A stretch of DNA of 64,000 nucleotides from Eubacteriales Family XIII. Incertae Sedis bacterium (GTDB lineage Bacteria; Bacillota; Clostridia; Peptostreptococcales; Anaerovoracaceae): assembly GCA_031272365.1 (NCBI GenBank), contig JAISTX010000056.1, positions 62,001 to 126,000 of the forward strand, written 5' to 3'. The position numbers and the translations under genes are program-made. The notes beneath the pieces were generated by a model. That model saw only the letters and a program-made list of their open reading frames with translations, was not told the DNA's origin and did not search any database. Below are positions 10,473-19,345 of the stretch, in pieces (within the stretch, counting starts at the first letter, position 1; each line of letters opens with the position of its first letter).

Positions 10473-11117
10473 ATGGCAGACAAGGAAGCATTGTTCCAGA
10501 AGGCGGCGGACGCAATCATCGATTCCGATGAGGATGTCGCGGTTGCGATCGTGAAGGAAGCGGAAGAGGGCGGGGTCGACCTTGTCGAGCTGCTTTCAAA
10601 GGGGTTCAGCGTGGGCATGCGCGAGGTGGGCGACCGCTTCGGCACGGGCGAGCTGTTCCTCCCCGAGCTCATCTTCGCGAGCGAGGTGATGAAGAAGGTC
10701 ACCGAGGAGATCGAGTCGAAGATGGAAGCCGGCGCAGTCCAGAAGAAGGGCGTGTTCGTGCTCGGCACCGTCGCGGGCGATGTGCATGACATCGGGAAGG
10801 GCATCGTCGCCTCCCTGCTCAAGACGAACGGCGTCGAGGTCTACGACATCGGGCGCGAAGTGCCCGCCGACCAGTTCATCGCGAAGGCGCAGGAGCTGAA
10901 CGCGGACTTCATTGGTTCCTCGGCGCTCCTCACGACGACGATGACCGAGCAGAAGACGATCGAGGACCTCGTCGCTGCGGCGGGCCTCAAGGGCAAGGTC
11001 AAGACGCTCGTCGGCGGCGCGCCCGTCACGCAGCGCTGGGCCGACAAGATCGGCGCGGACGCGTACTGCGAAGACGCCGCCGTCACGGTGAAATACATCA
11101 ACAGCCTGTTCGAGTAA
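10473..11117 (+). CDS. Methylamine-type corrinoid protein (MtbC/MttC family)
   Basis: A 214-residue corrinoid carrier with the B12-binding-2 helical cap (1-90) and Rossmann B12 domain (about 90-210). The cobalt-ligand motif is seen in GDVHDIGKG (D-x-H-x-x-G). Such proteins accept methyl groups from MttB, MtbB or MttB homologs and present them to a second methyltransferase. This is the only corrinoid gene under the methylamine sigma-54 control, so it may serve all three methyltransferases of the divergent operon; MtbC and MttC are otherwise usually separate, and I cannot decide which it is. It is monocistronic, ending in TAA before a strong hairpin. Confidence 0.9.
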   Translation: MADKEALFQKAADAIIDSDEDVAVAIVKEAEEGGVDLVELLSKGFSVGMREVGDRFGTGELFLPELIFASEVMKKVTEEIESKMEAGAVQKKGVFVLGTVAGDVHDIGKGIVASLLKTNGVEVYDIGREVPADQFIAKAQELNADFIGSSALLTTTMTEQKTIEDLVAAAGLKGKVKTLVGGAPVTQRWADKIGADAYCEDAAVTVKYINSLFE

Positions 11118-11150
11118 ATGCTTGGAATAGCAGGAAAAACAGCACAATAC

Positions 11151-11181
11151 AACCTCATCCTACATTTTGTAGGATGAGGTT
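11151..11181 (+). terminator. Terminator after the corrinoid gene
   Basis: A 13-bp perfect stem (AACCTCATCCTAC and its complement) with a 5-nt loop, followed by TGTTTC. It separates the sigma-54-driven corrinoid gene from the acs operon promoter. Confidence 0.85.
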
Positions 11182-11207
11182 GTTTCATTCTGCGCCTTCC
11201 GGTAGGA

Positions 11208-11236
11208 TTGTACCAATTTCAAGCGGTTTGTATAAT
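11208..11236 (+). promoter_or_regulatory. Sigma-70-type promoter of the acs operon
   Basis: TTGTAC and TATAAT are separated by exactly 17 nt. The -10 box is perfect. It lies about 45 nt before the first gene of the methyltransferase-acs operon, so this operon is probably transcribed independently of the methylamine activator. Confidence 0.75.
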
Positions 11237-11279
11237 CCAAATTGAAGGAAGACGCTGTAGTTGAATAGGAGATAAGAAA

Positions 11280-12089
11280 ATGATCATCATCGGAGAAAAA
11301 ATCAACGGCTTTATCCCCCGGACATTGCAGGCGATCGAGGCGAAGGACGAGAAGTACATCCGCGAAATTGCGAAGGCGCAGGCGGATTACGGCGCGACCT
11401 ACATCGATGTCTGCGCAGGCACCGCGCCCGAGATCGAGCGCGAGACGCTCAAATGGCTCATCGGCCTCGTGCAGGACACGGTCGACACGCCGCTGAGCCT
11501 CGACAGCAGCGACGTCAATGTCATCTTGGAAATGATCCCGCTCGCGAAGAAGCCCGGCATCATCAACTCGATTTCCGGCGAGGAAGGCAAATGCGAAGCG
11601 ATCCTGCCCGCCCTCAAAGGCACGGACTGGAACGTGGTCGCGCTGACCTGCGACCAGAACGGCATCCCGACGGACCCCGCCGTGAAGCTCCAGATCGCGA
11701 CGAACATCATCGAGCAGGCGAAGGCGAACGACATCTCGGTCGACCGGCTCTACATCGACCCGCTCGTGACGACGCTCGCGACGACAGCGGATTCCCTCAT
11801 CAACTTCAACGCGGCGGTACGCCTCATCAAGGAGAAATACCCCGATGTGCACATCACGAGCGGCCTTTCGAACATCAGCTTCGGCATGCCGTTCCGCAAA
11901 GCGATCAACATGCAGTTCCTCGCGCTCGCGATGAGCGCGGGCATGGACAGCGCCATCATGGACCCGACGAGCGCCGACATGCGTATGACGATGTACGCAA
12001 CGGACGCGCTTTTGGGCAATGACGAGTATTGCATGCGGTACCTGAAAGCGTTCCGCGACGGAGTGATCGGGCCGCCGAAAAAGGCTTGA
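11280..12089 (+). CDS. Methyl-THF:corrinoid methyltransferase (MtgA-like)
   Basis: A 269-residue pterin-binding TIM-barrel protein (dihydropteroate synthase-like) of the AcsE/MtgA group. It begins IIIGEKINGFIPRT and shows YIDVCAGT and LSLDSSDV, typical of methyltetrahydrofolate-binding corrinoid methyltransferases. MtgA-type enzymes transfer the methyl group from a methylated corrinoid protein to tetrahydrofolate. It is clearly distinct from the acsE at the end of the same operon. Its position at the head of the acs operon and next to a second corrinoid gene suggests that it links methylated amines to the Wood-Ljungdahl pathway. Its stop overlaps the start of the next gene (TGATG), so the two are probably translationally coupled. 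Confidence 0.85.
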   Translation: MIIIGEKINGFIPRTLQAIEAKDEKYIREIAKAQADYGATYIDVCAGTAPEIERETLKWLIGLVQDTVDTPLSLDSSDVNVILEMIPLAKKPGIINSISGEEGKCEAILPALKGTDWNVVALTCDQNGIPTDPAVKLQIATNIIEQAKANDISVDRLYIDPLVTTLATTADSLINFNAAVRLIKEKYPDVHITSGLSNISFGMPFRKAINMQFLALAMSAGMDSAIMDPTSADMRMTMYATDALLGNDEYCMRYLKAFRDGVIGPPKKA

Positions 12090-12730
12090 TGCTCGACACG
12101 GAGGAACTGAAGGCGGCGGTCGGCGATCTCGACAGTGACCATCTGACGACGCTGCTGGACGGCCTTCTGGTCGCAAGGCCCACAGAAGACGAGGCGCGGC
12201 AGGTGCTCGAGGCCTGCCAGCAAGGGATGGACATCGTGGGCGCGCGGTTCGTAAGCGGGCAGTATTTTGTCGGGGACCTGGTGTTCGCGGGCGCGATGCT
12301 CTCCGGGGCAGTGGAGAAGCTGAAGCCCTTGCTGGGTTTCGCGGGCGACCTGTCGGCGGGGACGGTGGTGCTCGGCACGGTGGAAGGGGACATCCATTTC
12401 ATCGGCAAGAACCTGTTCGGGACGATGCTCGAGGCCGCAAACTTCCGCGTCATCGACATCGGCATCGACCAGCCGCCGAAGGCGTTCCTGAACGCGGCGC
12501 AGAAATACCGCGCGGACATCGTGGGGCTCTCGGGCCTCCTGACGACGGCGGTGGACTCCATGAAGGAGACCGTGGAGGCGCTGGCAGGGCTGCGGCGCGG
12601 TACGAAGATCATCATCGGCGGCGACGCCGTGAGCGAGAAGGTATGCAAATACGTCGGCGCGGACGCATGGAGCAAGAACGCTTACGAAGCCGTGCAGCTG
12701 TGCCGGTCCTGGGTGGAGCGAAAAAAGTAA
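12089..12730 (+). CDS. Corrinoid protein of the acs operon
   Basis: A 213-residue B12-binding protein with helical cap and Rossmann domain. The cobalt-ligand motif is in GDIHFIGKN. The chosen ATG overlaps the preceding stop; the frame extends upstream but only into the preceding gene. It differs from the corrinoid protein at 10473 and is transcribed with the MtgA-like methyltransferase, so it is the likely partner of that enzyme. It could carry methyl groups from other substrates, such as methoxylated aromatics or betaine, or be a shuttle between the methylamine corrinoid and tetrahydrofolate. The substrate link is inference. It ends in TAA. Confidence 0.85.
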   Translation: MLDTEELKAAVGDLDSDHLTTLLDGLLVARPTEDEARQVLEACQQGMDIVGARFVSGQYFVGDLVFAGAMLSGAVEKLKPLLGFAGDLSAGTVVLGTVEGDIHFIGKNLFGTMLEAANFRVIDIGIDQPPKAFLNAAQKYRADIVGLSGLLTTAVDSMKETVEALAGLRRGTKIIIGGDAVSEKVCKYVGADAWSKNAYEAVQLCRSWVERKK

Positions 12731-12746
12731 CGGGAGAGAGGAGCAA

Positions 12747-13520
12747 ATGGCGTATACGATCGCGGTGACAGGCAAAGGCGGCGTGGGCAAGACGACCCTG
12801 ACGGGCATCTTGATCCGTTGGCTTGCCGAAAACGGACACGCGCCCATCCTCGCGGTGGACGCGGACGCCAACTCCAACCTCAACGAAGTGCTCGGCGTGG
12901 AGATCGAGAAGACGCTCGGCGAGCTGCGCGAGAACATCATCAACGCAGACCTCGACCCGGACAGCCCCGTGAACCCCGCCACCACGAAACAGGAGTACCT
13001 GAACATGGCGTTCATGGACGCCGTCACCGAGGAAGATGACTATGACCTGCTCGTCATGGGCCGCACGCAGGGGAAGGGCTGCTACTGCTTCGTCAATGGC
13101 CTCCTGCAGGCGCATCTTTCGAAATACGCAAACAATTACCGCACCGTCGTCGTGGACAACGAGGCGGGCATGGAGCACCTGTCGCGCGGCATCCTGCCCG
13201 GCGTGGACCTGATCCTCATCGTGAGCGATTGCTCCCGCCGGGGCGTGCAGGCCGCCGCGCGCATCGAAGAACTGACGCGCGAGCTCAAGATGAAGGTCGC
13301 GGACGGCGTGAAGCTCATCGTCAACCGGGCGCCGGACGGGCTCCTGGAGGACGGCGTGCGGGAGGAGATCGAGAAGCACGGCCTCGAGCTGGCGGGCGTC
13401 ATCCCGCAGGACGCGTTGGTTTACAAATACGACTCGGAAGGCATACCGACATCTACGCTGCCGGAAGACAGCGTCGCCCGGAAGGCTTTTACTTCGTTAC
13501 TGGGGAGGATTATCAAATGA
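12747..13520 (+). CDS. cooC: CooC-type nickel-insertion ATPase, first copy
   Basis: A 257-residue MinD/CooC-family ATPase with the deviant Walker A GKGGVGKTT at the N-terminus and a GCYCF motif (C-x-C, about residue 112-115) typical of the metal-binding pair in CooC/AcsF dimers. CooC proteins help insert nickel into carbon monoxide dehydrogenase or acetyl-CoA synthase. It immediately precedes acsA with an ATGA overlap, which fits a role in maturing that enzyme. A second copy lies after acsA. Confidence 0.88.
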   Translation: MAYTIAVTGKGGVGKTTLTGILIRWLAENGHAPILAVDADANSNLNEVLGVEIEKTLGELRENIINADLDPDSPVNPATTKQEYLNMAFMDAVTEEDDYDLLVMGRTQGKGCYCFVNGLLQAHLSKYANNYRTVVVDNEAGMEHLSRGILPGVDLILIVSDCSRRGVQAAARIEELTRELKMKVADGVKLIVNRAPDGLLEDGVREEIEKHGLELAGVIPQDALVYKYDSEGIPTSTLPEDSVARKAFTSLLGRIIK

Positions 13521-15427
13521 AAGAAATGAAACCATTCACCACGATTGAAGAGATGGAGGCGGATACCGCAAGGCTCAAAGAGATTGCGTGCGAGCTCTGC
13601 ATCGACACGTACGAGGACCGCAAGAAGCAGCAGGAGCCGCATTGCAAATTCGGCGAGGACGGGATTTGCTGCCGCATCTGCTCGATGGGGCCGTGCCGCG
13701 TGACGCCGAAGGGCCAGTACGGCATCTGCGGCGCGGACGCGCACGCGATCGCCGGGCGGCACTACCTGCGCATGGCGGCGGCGGGCAGCGCGGCGCACTC
13801 CGACCACGCGCGCGAGATCGCGCACGTCCTCCACAAGACGAACGCAAACGGGCCTTACACGATCAAGGATCCCGACAAACTGATCGCCAACGCGAAGGAG
13901 TGGGGCATCGAGACCGAGGACCGGGACATCTACGACATCGCGCACGAGGTCGCGGAAGTCGGCCTCATGGAGTTCGGCAAGCCGTTCGGCACGCTCCGTT
14001 ATTTGGAGCGGGGCACCGAAGAGCGGCAGAAGGTGTGGGACGCGGAAGGCATCGCGCCGCGCGCGATCGACCGCGAAATCTCGACGTCCCTGCACATGAC
14101 GAATATGGGCAACACGGCGGACGCCGAGGTGCTCGTGCGGCAGAGCCTGCGCGTCGGCATGGCCGACGGCTGGGGCGGCTCGATGATGGGCACGGACTTC
14201 ACGGACATCCTGTTCGGGACGCCGACGGTCCGCTCCACGGAGGGCAACCTCGGCGTGCTCGAGGAGAACCAGGTCAACATCATCGTGCACGGGCACGACC
14301 CGTCCTTCTCGGAGATGATCGTGCTCGCGGCCGAGTCCAAGGAGCTGCTCGACTACGCGAAGTCCAAGGGCGCGCAGGGCATCAACATCGCGGGGCTGTG
14401 CTGCACGGCCAACGAGGCGACGATGCGCCACGGCGTGCGCATGGCCGGCAATTTCCTCCAGCAGGAGAACGCGCTGCTCACGGGGGCGGTCGAGATGATG
14501 GCCGTCGACGTGCAGTGCATCTTCCCGGCGCTCGGCCGGCTGCAGGAGTGCTTCCATACGAAATTCATCACGACGTCGCCGATCTGCCGCATCCCCGGCT
14601 CGGAGTACATCGAGTTCACGGCGGACGACGCGGAGCACGCGTACGAGAAGGCGAAGGCGCTCGTGAAATCCGCGATCGACAACTATGAAAACCGCGACCG
14701 CTCGAAGGTCTTCATCCCCGAGCACCGGCAGGACGCGACGGTCGGCTACCCGACGGTGCAGATCATCAAGGAGCTGGACGGCGTCACGAACAGCCACATC
14801 ATCGACGACCCGCGCGGCAGCTACAAGCCCGCGATCGAGGCGATCAAGAGCGGCGTGCTCAGGGGCGCGGTCGCGATGGTCGGGTGCAACAACCCGAAGG
14901 TGCGCGCGGACTACTCGCACATCGAGATCATGAAGGAGCTCATGGCCAACGACATCCTCATCGTCGGCAGCGGCTGCGCGTCGCAGGCGGCGACGAAGGC
15001 GGGGCTGCTGCGCATGGACGCCAAGGAGATCTGCGGCGACGGCCTGAAGCGCGTCTGCACGCTCGTGGGCATCCCGCCCGTGCTCCATATGGGCGCGTGC
15101 GTCGACATCAGCCGCATGATGCTGCTCGTCACGAGCATCGCGAAGGACTGGGGCGTCGAGACGACGCAGCTGCCAATCGTGGGCTGCGCGCCGGAGTGGA
15201 TGAGCGAGAAGGCGGTCGCGATCGCAAACTACGTCGTCGCGACGGGCATCGACGTCTACCTCGGCATCGAGCCGCAGGTGAAGGGCAGCACGCAGATGAT
15301 GGAGCTGATCACGGAGGGCACGCGGCCGATCTGCGGCGCCGGCTACGTGATCAACAAGGACCCGCACGAGCTCGTGCAGTCGATCATCGCGGGCATTGAG
15401 AAGAAGCGCGAGGCGCTCGGCATCTGA
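13517..15427 (+). CDS. acsA: Carbon monoxide dehydrogenase catalytic subunit
   Basis: A 636-residue Ni-Fe-S CO dehydrogenase (CooS/AcsA), which interconverts CO2 and CO and feeds CO to acetyl-CoA synthase. The N-terminal cysteines of the B and D clusters are visible (CELC, CRICSMGPC). C-cluster and proton-relay motifs follow: HGHDPSFSE, LCCTANEATMRHG, VGCNNPK, GSGCASQAA and MGACVDISR. The ATG overlaps the stop of cooC (ATGA); the frame continues upstream, but that is only the cooC region. Length and motifs are normal for bifunctional acetogen enzymes. It ends in TGA. Confidence 0.96.
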   Translation: MKEMKPFTTIEEMEADTARLKEIACELCIDTYEDRKKQQEPHCKFGEDGICCRICSMGPCRVTPKGQYGICGADAHAIAGRHYLRMAAAGSAAHSDHAREIAHVLHKTNANGPYTIKDPDKLIANAKEWGIETEDRDIYDIAHEVAEVGLMEFGKPFGTLRYLERGTEERQKVWDAEGIAPRAIDREISTSLHMTNMGNTADAEVLVRQSLRVGMADGWGGSMMGTDFTDILFGTPTVRSTEGNLGVLEENQVNIIVHGHDPSFSEMIVLAAESKELLDYAKSKGAQGINIAGLCCTANEATMRHGVRMAGNFLQQENALLTGAVEMMAVDVQCIFPALGRLQECFHTKFITTSPICRIPGSEYIEFTADDAEHAYEKAKALVKSAIDNYENRDRSKVFIPEHRQDATVGYPTVQIIKELDGVTNSHIIDDPRGSYKPAIEAIKSGVLRGAVAMVGCNNPKVRADYSHIEIMKELMANDILIVGSGCASQAATKAGLLRMDAKEICGDGLKRVCTLVGIPPVLHMGACVDISRMMLLVTSIAKDWGVETTQLPIVGCAPEWMSEKAVAIANYVVATGIDVYLGIEPQVKGSTQMMELITEGTRPICGAGYVINKDPHELVQSIIAGIEKKREALGI

Positions 15428-15429
15428 CG

Positions 15430-16209
15430 ATGAAGATCGCTGTCACGGGAAAAGGCGGGGTAGGCAAGACGACGCTGGTCGCAATCCTGGCGGGCCTGTA
15501 CGCGCGCGAGGGCAAGACGGTCCTCGCCGTCGACGTCGACCCGGACAGCAACCTCGGGCTTGCGCTCGGCTTCACGGAGAAGGAGCTTTTGGAGATCACG
15601 CCGATCTCCGAGATGACGGACCTGATCGCGGAGCGCACGGGGTCGACGAAGGACAGCTTCGGCAAGTTCTTCAAGATCAACCCCGAGGTGAAGGACATCC
15701 CCGACCGGTATGCGCGCGAGAAAAACGGCGTGCGGCTGCTCGTGATGGGCACGGTCGAGACGGGCGGCGGCGGTTGCGTCTGCCCCGAGCACGTGATGCT
15801 GAAGCGGATCATCAGCCACCTCGTCGTCGGCGACGACAGCCTCGTGATCATGGACATGGAGGCGGGGCTCGAGCACCTCGGGCGCGGCACGGCGGGCATG
15901 GTGGACGTGTTCATCGTCGTGACGGAGCCGGGCGCCAGGAGCCTGCAGACCTACCACAAGATCAAGAAACTCGCGGCCGACCTCGGCGTCAGGAAGGTGT
16001 ACGTCGTCGGCAACAAGGTGCGCTCGCAGGAGGACCGGCAATTTATTCAGGAGCGCGTGGAGGGCGATGATTTTCTGGGGTTCATTTCGTACTCGGATGA
16101 GGTGATCGACGCGGACAAACGCGAGGGCTCGCCGTTCGAGACCGGTGAAAGCGTTACAAAGGAAATTGAGGCGATAAAGGAGAAAATTGATTATGAAAAA
16201 ACTGTTTGA
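15430..16209 (+). CDS. cooC: CooC/AcsF nickel-insertion ATPase, second copy
   Basis: A 259-residue paralog of the ATPase encoded before acsA. Deviant Walker A GKGGVGKTT lies at residues 7-15, DVDPDSN follows, and a GGCVCPEH motif supplies the C-x-C metal site. It lies between acsA and acsB, 2 bp after acsA and overlapping acsB by 17 bp. A copy next to acsB may serve acetyl-CoA synthase while the other serves CO dehydrogenase; this division is inference. Confidence 0.9.
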   Translation: MKIAVTGKGGVGKTTLVAILAGLYAREGKTVLAVDVDPDSNLGLALGFTEKELLEITPISEMTDLIAERTGSTKDSFGKFFKINPEVKDIPDRYAREKNGVRLLVMGTVETGGGGCVCPEHVMLKRIISHLVVGDDSLVIMDMEAGLEHLGRGTAGMVDVFIVVTEPGARSLQTYHKIKKLAADLGVRKVYVVGNKVRSQEDRQFIQERVEGDDFLGFISYSDEVIDADKREGSPFETGESVTKEIEAIKEKIDYEKTV

Positions 16210-18322
16210 CAGGGTGTTTGACGGTGCGGACGAGATGTACGCACTCGCGCAGAAGACGCTCGACGAGACAATCGCCGAGCTCGGGGAGAGCGCGCCGGTC
16301 GCGATGCCGAACACGGCGTACGGGCTTGCGACGATCAGCGCCTACCTCGCGAAGCAGGTGAACAACCTCGGCGACCTGAAGGCGGCGTTCGAGGAGGCGA
16401 AGACGTGGAACGTCCACGAGCCGCGCCTCACGAACATCTTCAACATGGGCAAGGGGACGTTCATGGCGGCGGAGGTCATCGAGGCCTGCAAATACGCGAA
16501 GGACCCCGACCCCTACAAGGGCGAGTACCACGGGCACCTGTCCGACGCGGAGGTGCGCGAGCTCGGCGTGCCGCTCGTCACGGACGACATCCCCGGCTTC
16601 GTCGTGATCTACAACCCCGCGCCCAGCGACGAGGAGGCGGTCGAGCTCGTGAAGGGCTACCAGACGCGCGGCATCTTCGTCTTCCTGCTCGGCGGCGTCA
16701 TCGACCAGGTCAAACGGCAGGGCATGAACTTCGGCTTCAACGTGCGCGTCGTCGCGGTCGGCCCGGACATCTGGCAGGTCGCGCACATCATCTCCTTCGT
16801 CTACCGCGCGGCCATGATCTTCGGCGCCGTGCAGCCGGGCGACAAATGGGAGTTTGACGACTACACCTACTACCGCATCCACGCCTTCGTCAACGTCTTC
16901 GACCCCGTCACGGACATCGTCGTGGCGTGCGGCGCGGGCGCCATCGCGATGGGCTTCCCCGTCATCACCGACGACGAGAAGGATATGTGGCGCGTGCCGA
17001 AGTCCATCCTCATCCAGAAGGACACGAAGGACTGGATCGAGACCTCGCTCGAGGCCCGCGACATCAAGATCAAGATCACGAACATCGACATCCCGGTCGC
17101 GTTCTCGACGGCGTTCGAGGGCGAGATCGTGCGCAAGAACGACATGCGCCTCGACATCGACGGGTCGAAGTACGACACGTTCGAGCTTGTGCGGACGGCC
17201 GAGTCCCACCTCATCGAGGACCACCGCATCGAGCTCATCGGCAAGGACATCGACGAGTTCGAGGAAGGGGAGTCGATCGGCTTCGGCATGATCGCGGAGG
17301 TCTGCGGCAAGGACATGCAGAGCGACTTCGAGCCCGTCTTCGAGCGCAACTTCCACAATTTCATCAACTGCATCGAGGGCGTCATGCACACGGGCCAGCG
17401 CGACGTGCTGCGCATCCGCATCGCGAAGTCAGCGTTTGACGCGGGCTTCCGCTTCCAGCACATCGGCGAGGTGCTGTACGCGAAGATCAAGAGCGAGTAC
17501 GAGGCCGTCGTCGACAAATGCCAGGTGACGCTCATCACGGATCCCGAGAAGCTGCACGAGGCGCGCCTGGAGGCCAAGAAGGTCTACGACAAGCGCGACG
17601 AGCGCCTCGGCACGATGACGGACGAGACCGTAGAGGTGTTCTACAACTGCATCCTTTGCCAGTCGTTCTCGCCCGCCCACGTCTGCATCGTGACGCCGGA
17701 GCGCCTCGGCCTCTGCGGCGCGGTGAGCTGGCTGGACGCGAAGGCGACAAACCAGCTGAACCCGACGGGCCCGTGCCAGATCGTGACGAAGGACCGGGTC
17801 GTCGACGAGAACATCGGCATCTGGGAGGACGTCAACGAGAACGTGTTCAAATGCTCGCACGGCAACCTCGAGCAGGTGACGCTGTACTCGATCATGGTCG
17901 ACCCGATGACGAGCTGCGGCTGCTTCGAATGCATCTGCGGCATCGAGCCGTTCTCGCAGGGCGTGGTCATCGTCAACCGCGAGCACCAGGGCATGACGCC
18001 GCTGGGGATGAGCTTCCCGGAGATGGCGTCGATGACGGGCGGCGGCGTGCAGACCCCGGGCTTCATGGGCCACGGGAAGCAGTTCATCAGCTCGCGCAAA
18101 TTCATGAAGGCGGAGGGCGGCCCCGGCCGCATCGTCTGGATGCCGAAGGAGCTGAAGGACCTCGTGCGCCCGAAGCTCGACCCGGTGGCCAAGGAACTGT
18201 ACGGGATCGACGACTTCACGGACAAGATCGCGGACGAGACGGTGGCGGAAGAGGCGGAGGCCATGATGGACTTCCTCTCGGAGAACGGGCACCCGGTGCT
18301 GGAGATGGAACCGCTTATCTAA
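16193..18322 (+). CDS. acsB: Acetyl-CoA synthase
   Basis: A 709-residue acetyl-CoA synthase, which joins CO, a methyl group and CoA at the nickel A-cluster. The A-cluster cysteines are visible in CILCQSFSPAHVC and GLCGAV (nt about 17647-17725) and in CGCFECICG (nt about 17908-17943), the last carrying the Cys-Gly-Cys that holds the distal nickel in related enzymes. The CO-tunnel N-terminal domain is present. The ATG, with AAAGGAG before it, lies inside the end of cooC. The length is close to that of other bacterial AcsB. It ends in TAA within a 12-bp direct repeat. Confidence 0.96.
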   Translation: MKKLFDRVFDGADEMYALAQKTLDETIAELGESAPVAMPNTAYGLATISAYLAKQVNNLGDLKAAFEEAKTWNVHEPRLTNIFNMGKGTFMAAEVIEACKYAKDPDPYKGEYHGHLSDAEVRELGVPLVTDDIPGFVVIYNPAPSDEEAVELVKGYQTRGIFVFLLGGVIDQVKRQGMNFGFNVRVVAVGPDIWQVAHIISFVYRAAMIFGAVQPGDKWEFDDYTYYRIHAFVNVFDPVTDIVVACGAGAIAMGFPVITDDEKDMWRVPKSILIQKDTKDWIETSLEARDIKIKITNIDIPVAFSTAFEGEIVRKNDMRLDIDGSKYDTFELVRTAESHLIEDHRIELIGKDIDEFEEGESIGFGMIAEVCGKDMQSDFEPVFERNFHNFINCIEGVMHTGQRDVLRIRIAKSAFDAGFRFQHIGEVLYAKIKSEYEAVVDKCQVTLITDPEKLHEARLEAKKVYDKRDERLGTMTDETVEVFYNCILCQSFSPAHVCIVTPERLGLCGAVSWLDAKATNQLNPTGPCQIVTKDRVVDENIGIWEDVNENVFKCSHGNLEQVTLYSIMVDPMTSCGCFECICGIEPFSQGVVIVNREHQGMTPLGMSFPEMASMTGGGVQTPGFMGHGKQFISSRKFMKAEGGPGRIVWMPKELKDLVRPKLDPVAKELYGIDDFTDKIADETVAEEAEAMMDFLSENGHPVLEMEPLI

Positions 18323-18341
18323 GTACCCACTTATCTAAGTA
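18314..18341 (+). repeat. 12-bp direct repeat at the acsB stop
   Basis: CTTATCTAAGTA occurs twice, separated by CCCA. The first copy includes the acsB stop codon and the second duplicates it. It looks like a short tandem duplication; no function is evident. Confidence 0.7.
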
Positions 18342-18391
18342 GTTGCCTCAGATTTTATAAAAGTAATTGTAGTTGAAAGGAGTAGGAGAAT

Positions 18392-19333
18392 ATGGCGTTT
18401 ACGAAGAATCCACAAGTGTTCACGGCCAAGGTCGCGGAAGTGACGTTTGGCACGGGCGACAGCGCGGTGACACTCGGCGGGGAGAGTGTATTTCCGCTGT
18501 ACGCGTTCGACCAGGAGTACGCCCACCCCCCCGTCGTCGGGATCGACTTTTCCGACAAGGGGCCGGACCGGGACATCCCGGGCGTGGCGGAGTTTTATAA
18601 GGGCGCGGAGAGCCTCGCGGACGTCGCGAAGCGCGCCAGCGAAGCCGAGGGCGCGTCGTTTGTGAGCTTCACGCTCGCTTCCGCGGACCCCAACGGCGAC
18701 GACGCGCCGATCGAGGAGAGCGTGGCGAAGTGCAAAGAGGTGGCGGACGCGGTCACGAAGCCGCTCGTCATCCAGGGCACGGGCAACGCGGAGAAAGACG
18801 GGCAGCTGCTCGGCAAGGTCGCCGAGGCGCTCGAAGGCAAGAATGTCCTGCTCCTCAGCGCATTGGAAGACAACTACAAAGGCATCGCGGTCGGCGCGGT
18901 GCTCGCCTACGGGCAAAAGATCGCGGCGGAATCCGCCGTGGACATCAACCTCGCAAAACAGCTCAACGTGATGATCTCGCAGCAGGGCGTGAAGTCCGAG
19001 AGCCTCGTCATGCAGGTCGGTACGGCGACGGCGGGCTACGGCTTCGAGTACGTGGCCTCCGCGATGGAGCGCATCCGCGGCGCGGGCCTCTCGCAGAACG
19101 ACGACATGCTGCAGGCGCCGATCATCACGCCGCTCGCGGACGAGACGTGGGGCGTGAAGGAAAGCATCGTCTCCGAAGAGGACTTCCCGGAATGGGGGCC
19201 CGCCGAAGAGCGCGGCATCGACATGGAGATCACGACGGCGGTGGCCTGCCTCGCGTCGGGGTCGAACGCCGTGATCCTGAAGCACCCGGCGTCCGTGAAA
19301 ACCGTCGCGGGCATCATTGCGGATTTGATGTAA
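18392..19333 (+). CDS. acsD: Corrinoid iron-sulfur protein small subunit
   Basis: A 313-residue TIM-barrel subunit of the corrinoid iron-sulfur protein, which with AcsC carries the methyl group from methyl-THF to acetyl-CoA synthase. Recognisable family stretches are FPLYAFDQEYAHPP, LVIQGTGNAEKD and DMEITTAVACLASG. GAAAGGAG precedes the ATG. It follows acsB after 69 bp and is 12 bp before acsC. It ends in TAA. Confidence 0.93.
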   Translation: MAFTKNPQVFTAKVAEVTFGTGDSAVTLGGESVFPLYAFDQEYAHPPVVGIDFSDKGPDRDIPGVAEFYKGAESLADVAKRASEAEGASFVSFTLASADPNGDDAPIEESVAKCKEVADAVTKPLVIQGTGNAEKDGQLLGKVAEALEGKNVLLLSALEDNYKGIAVGAVLAYGQKIAAESAVDINLAKQLNVMISQQGVKSESLVMQVGTATAGYGFEYVASAMERIRGAGLSQNDDMLQAPIITPLADETWGVKESIVSEEDFPEWGPAEERGIDMEITTAVACLASGSNAVILKHPASVKTVAGIIADLM

Positions 19334-19345
19334 GGAGGAAAACCA

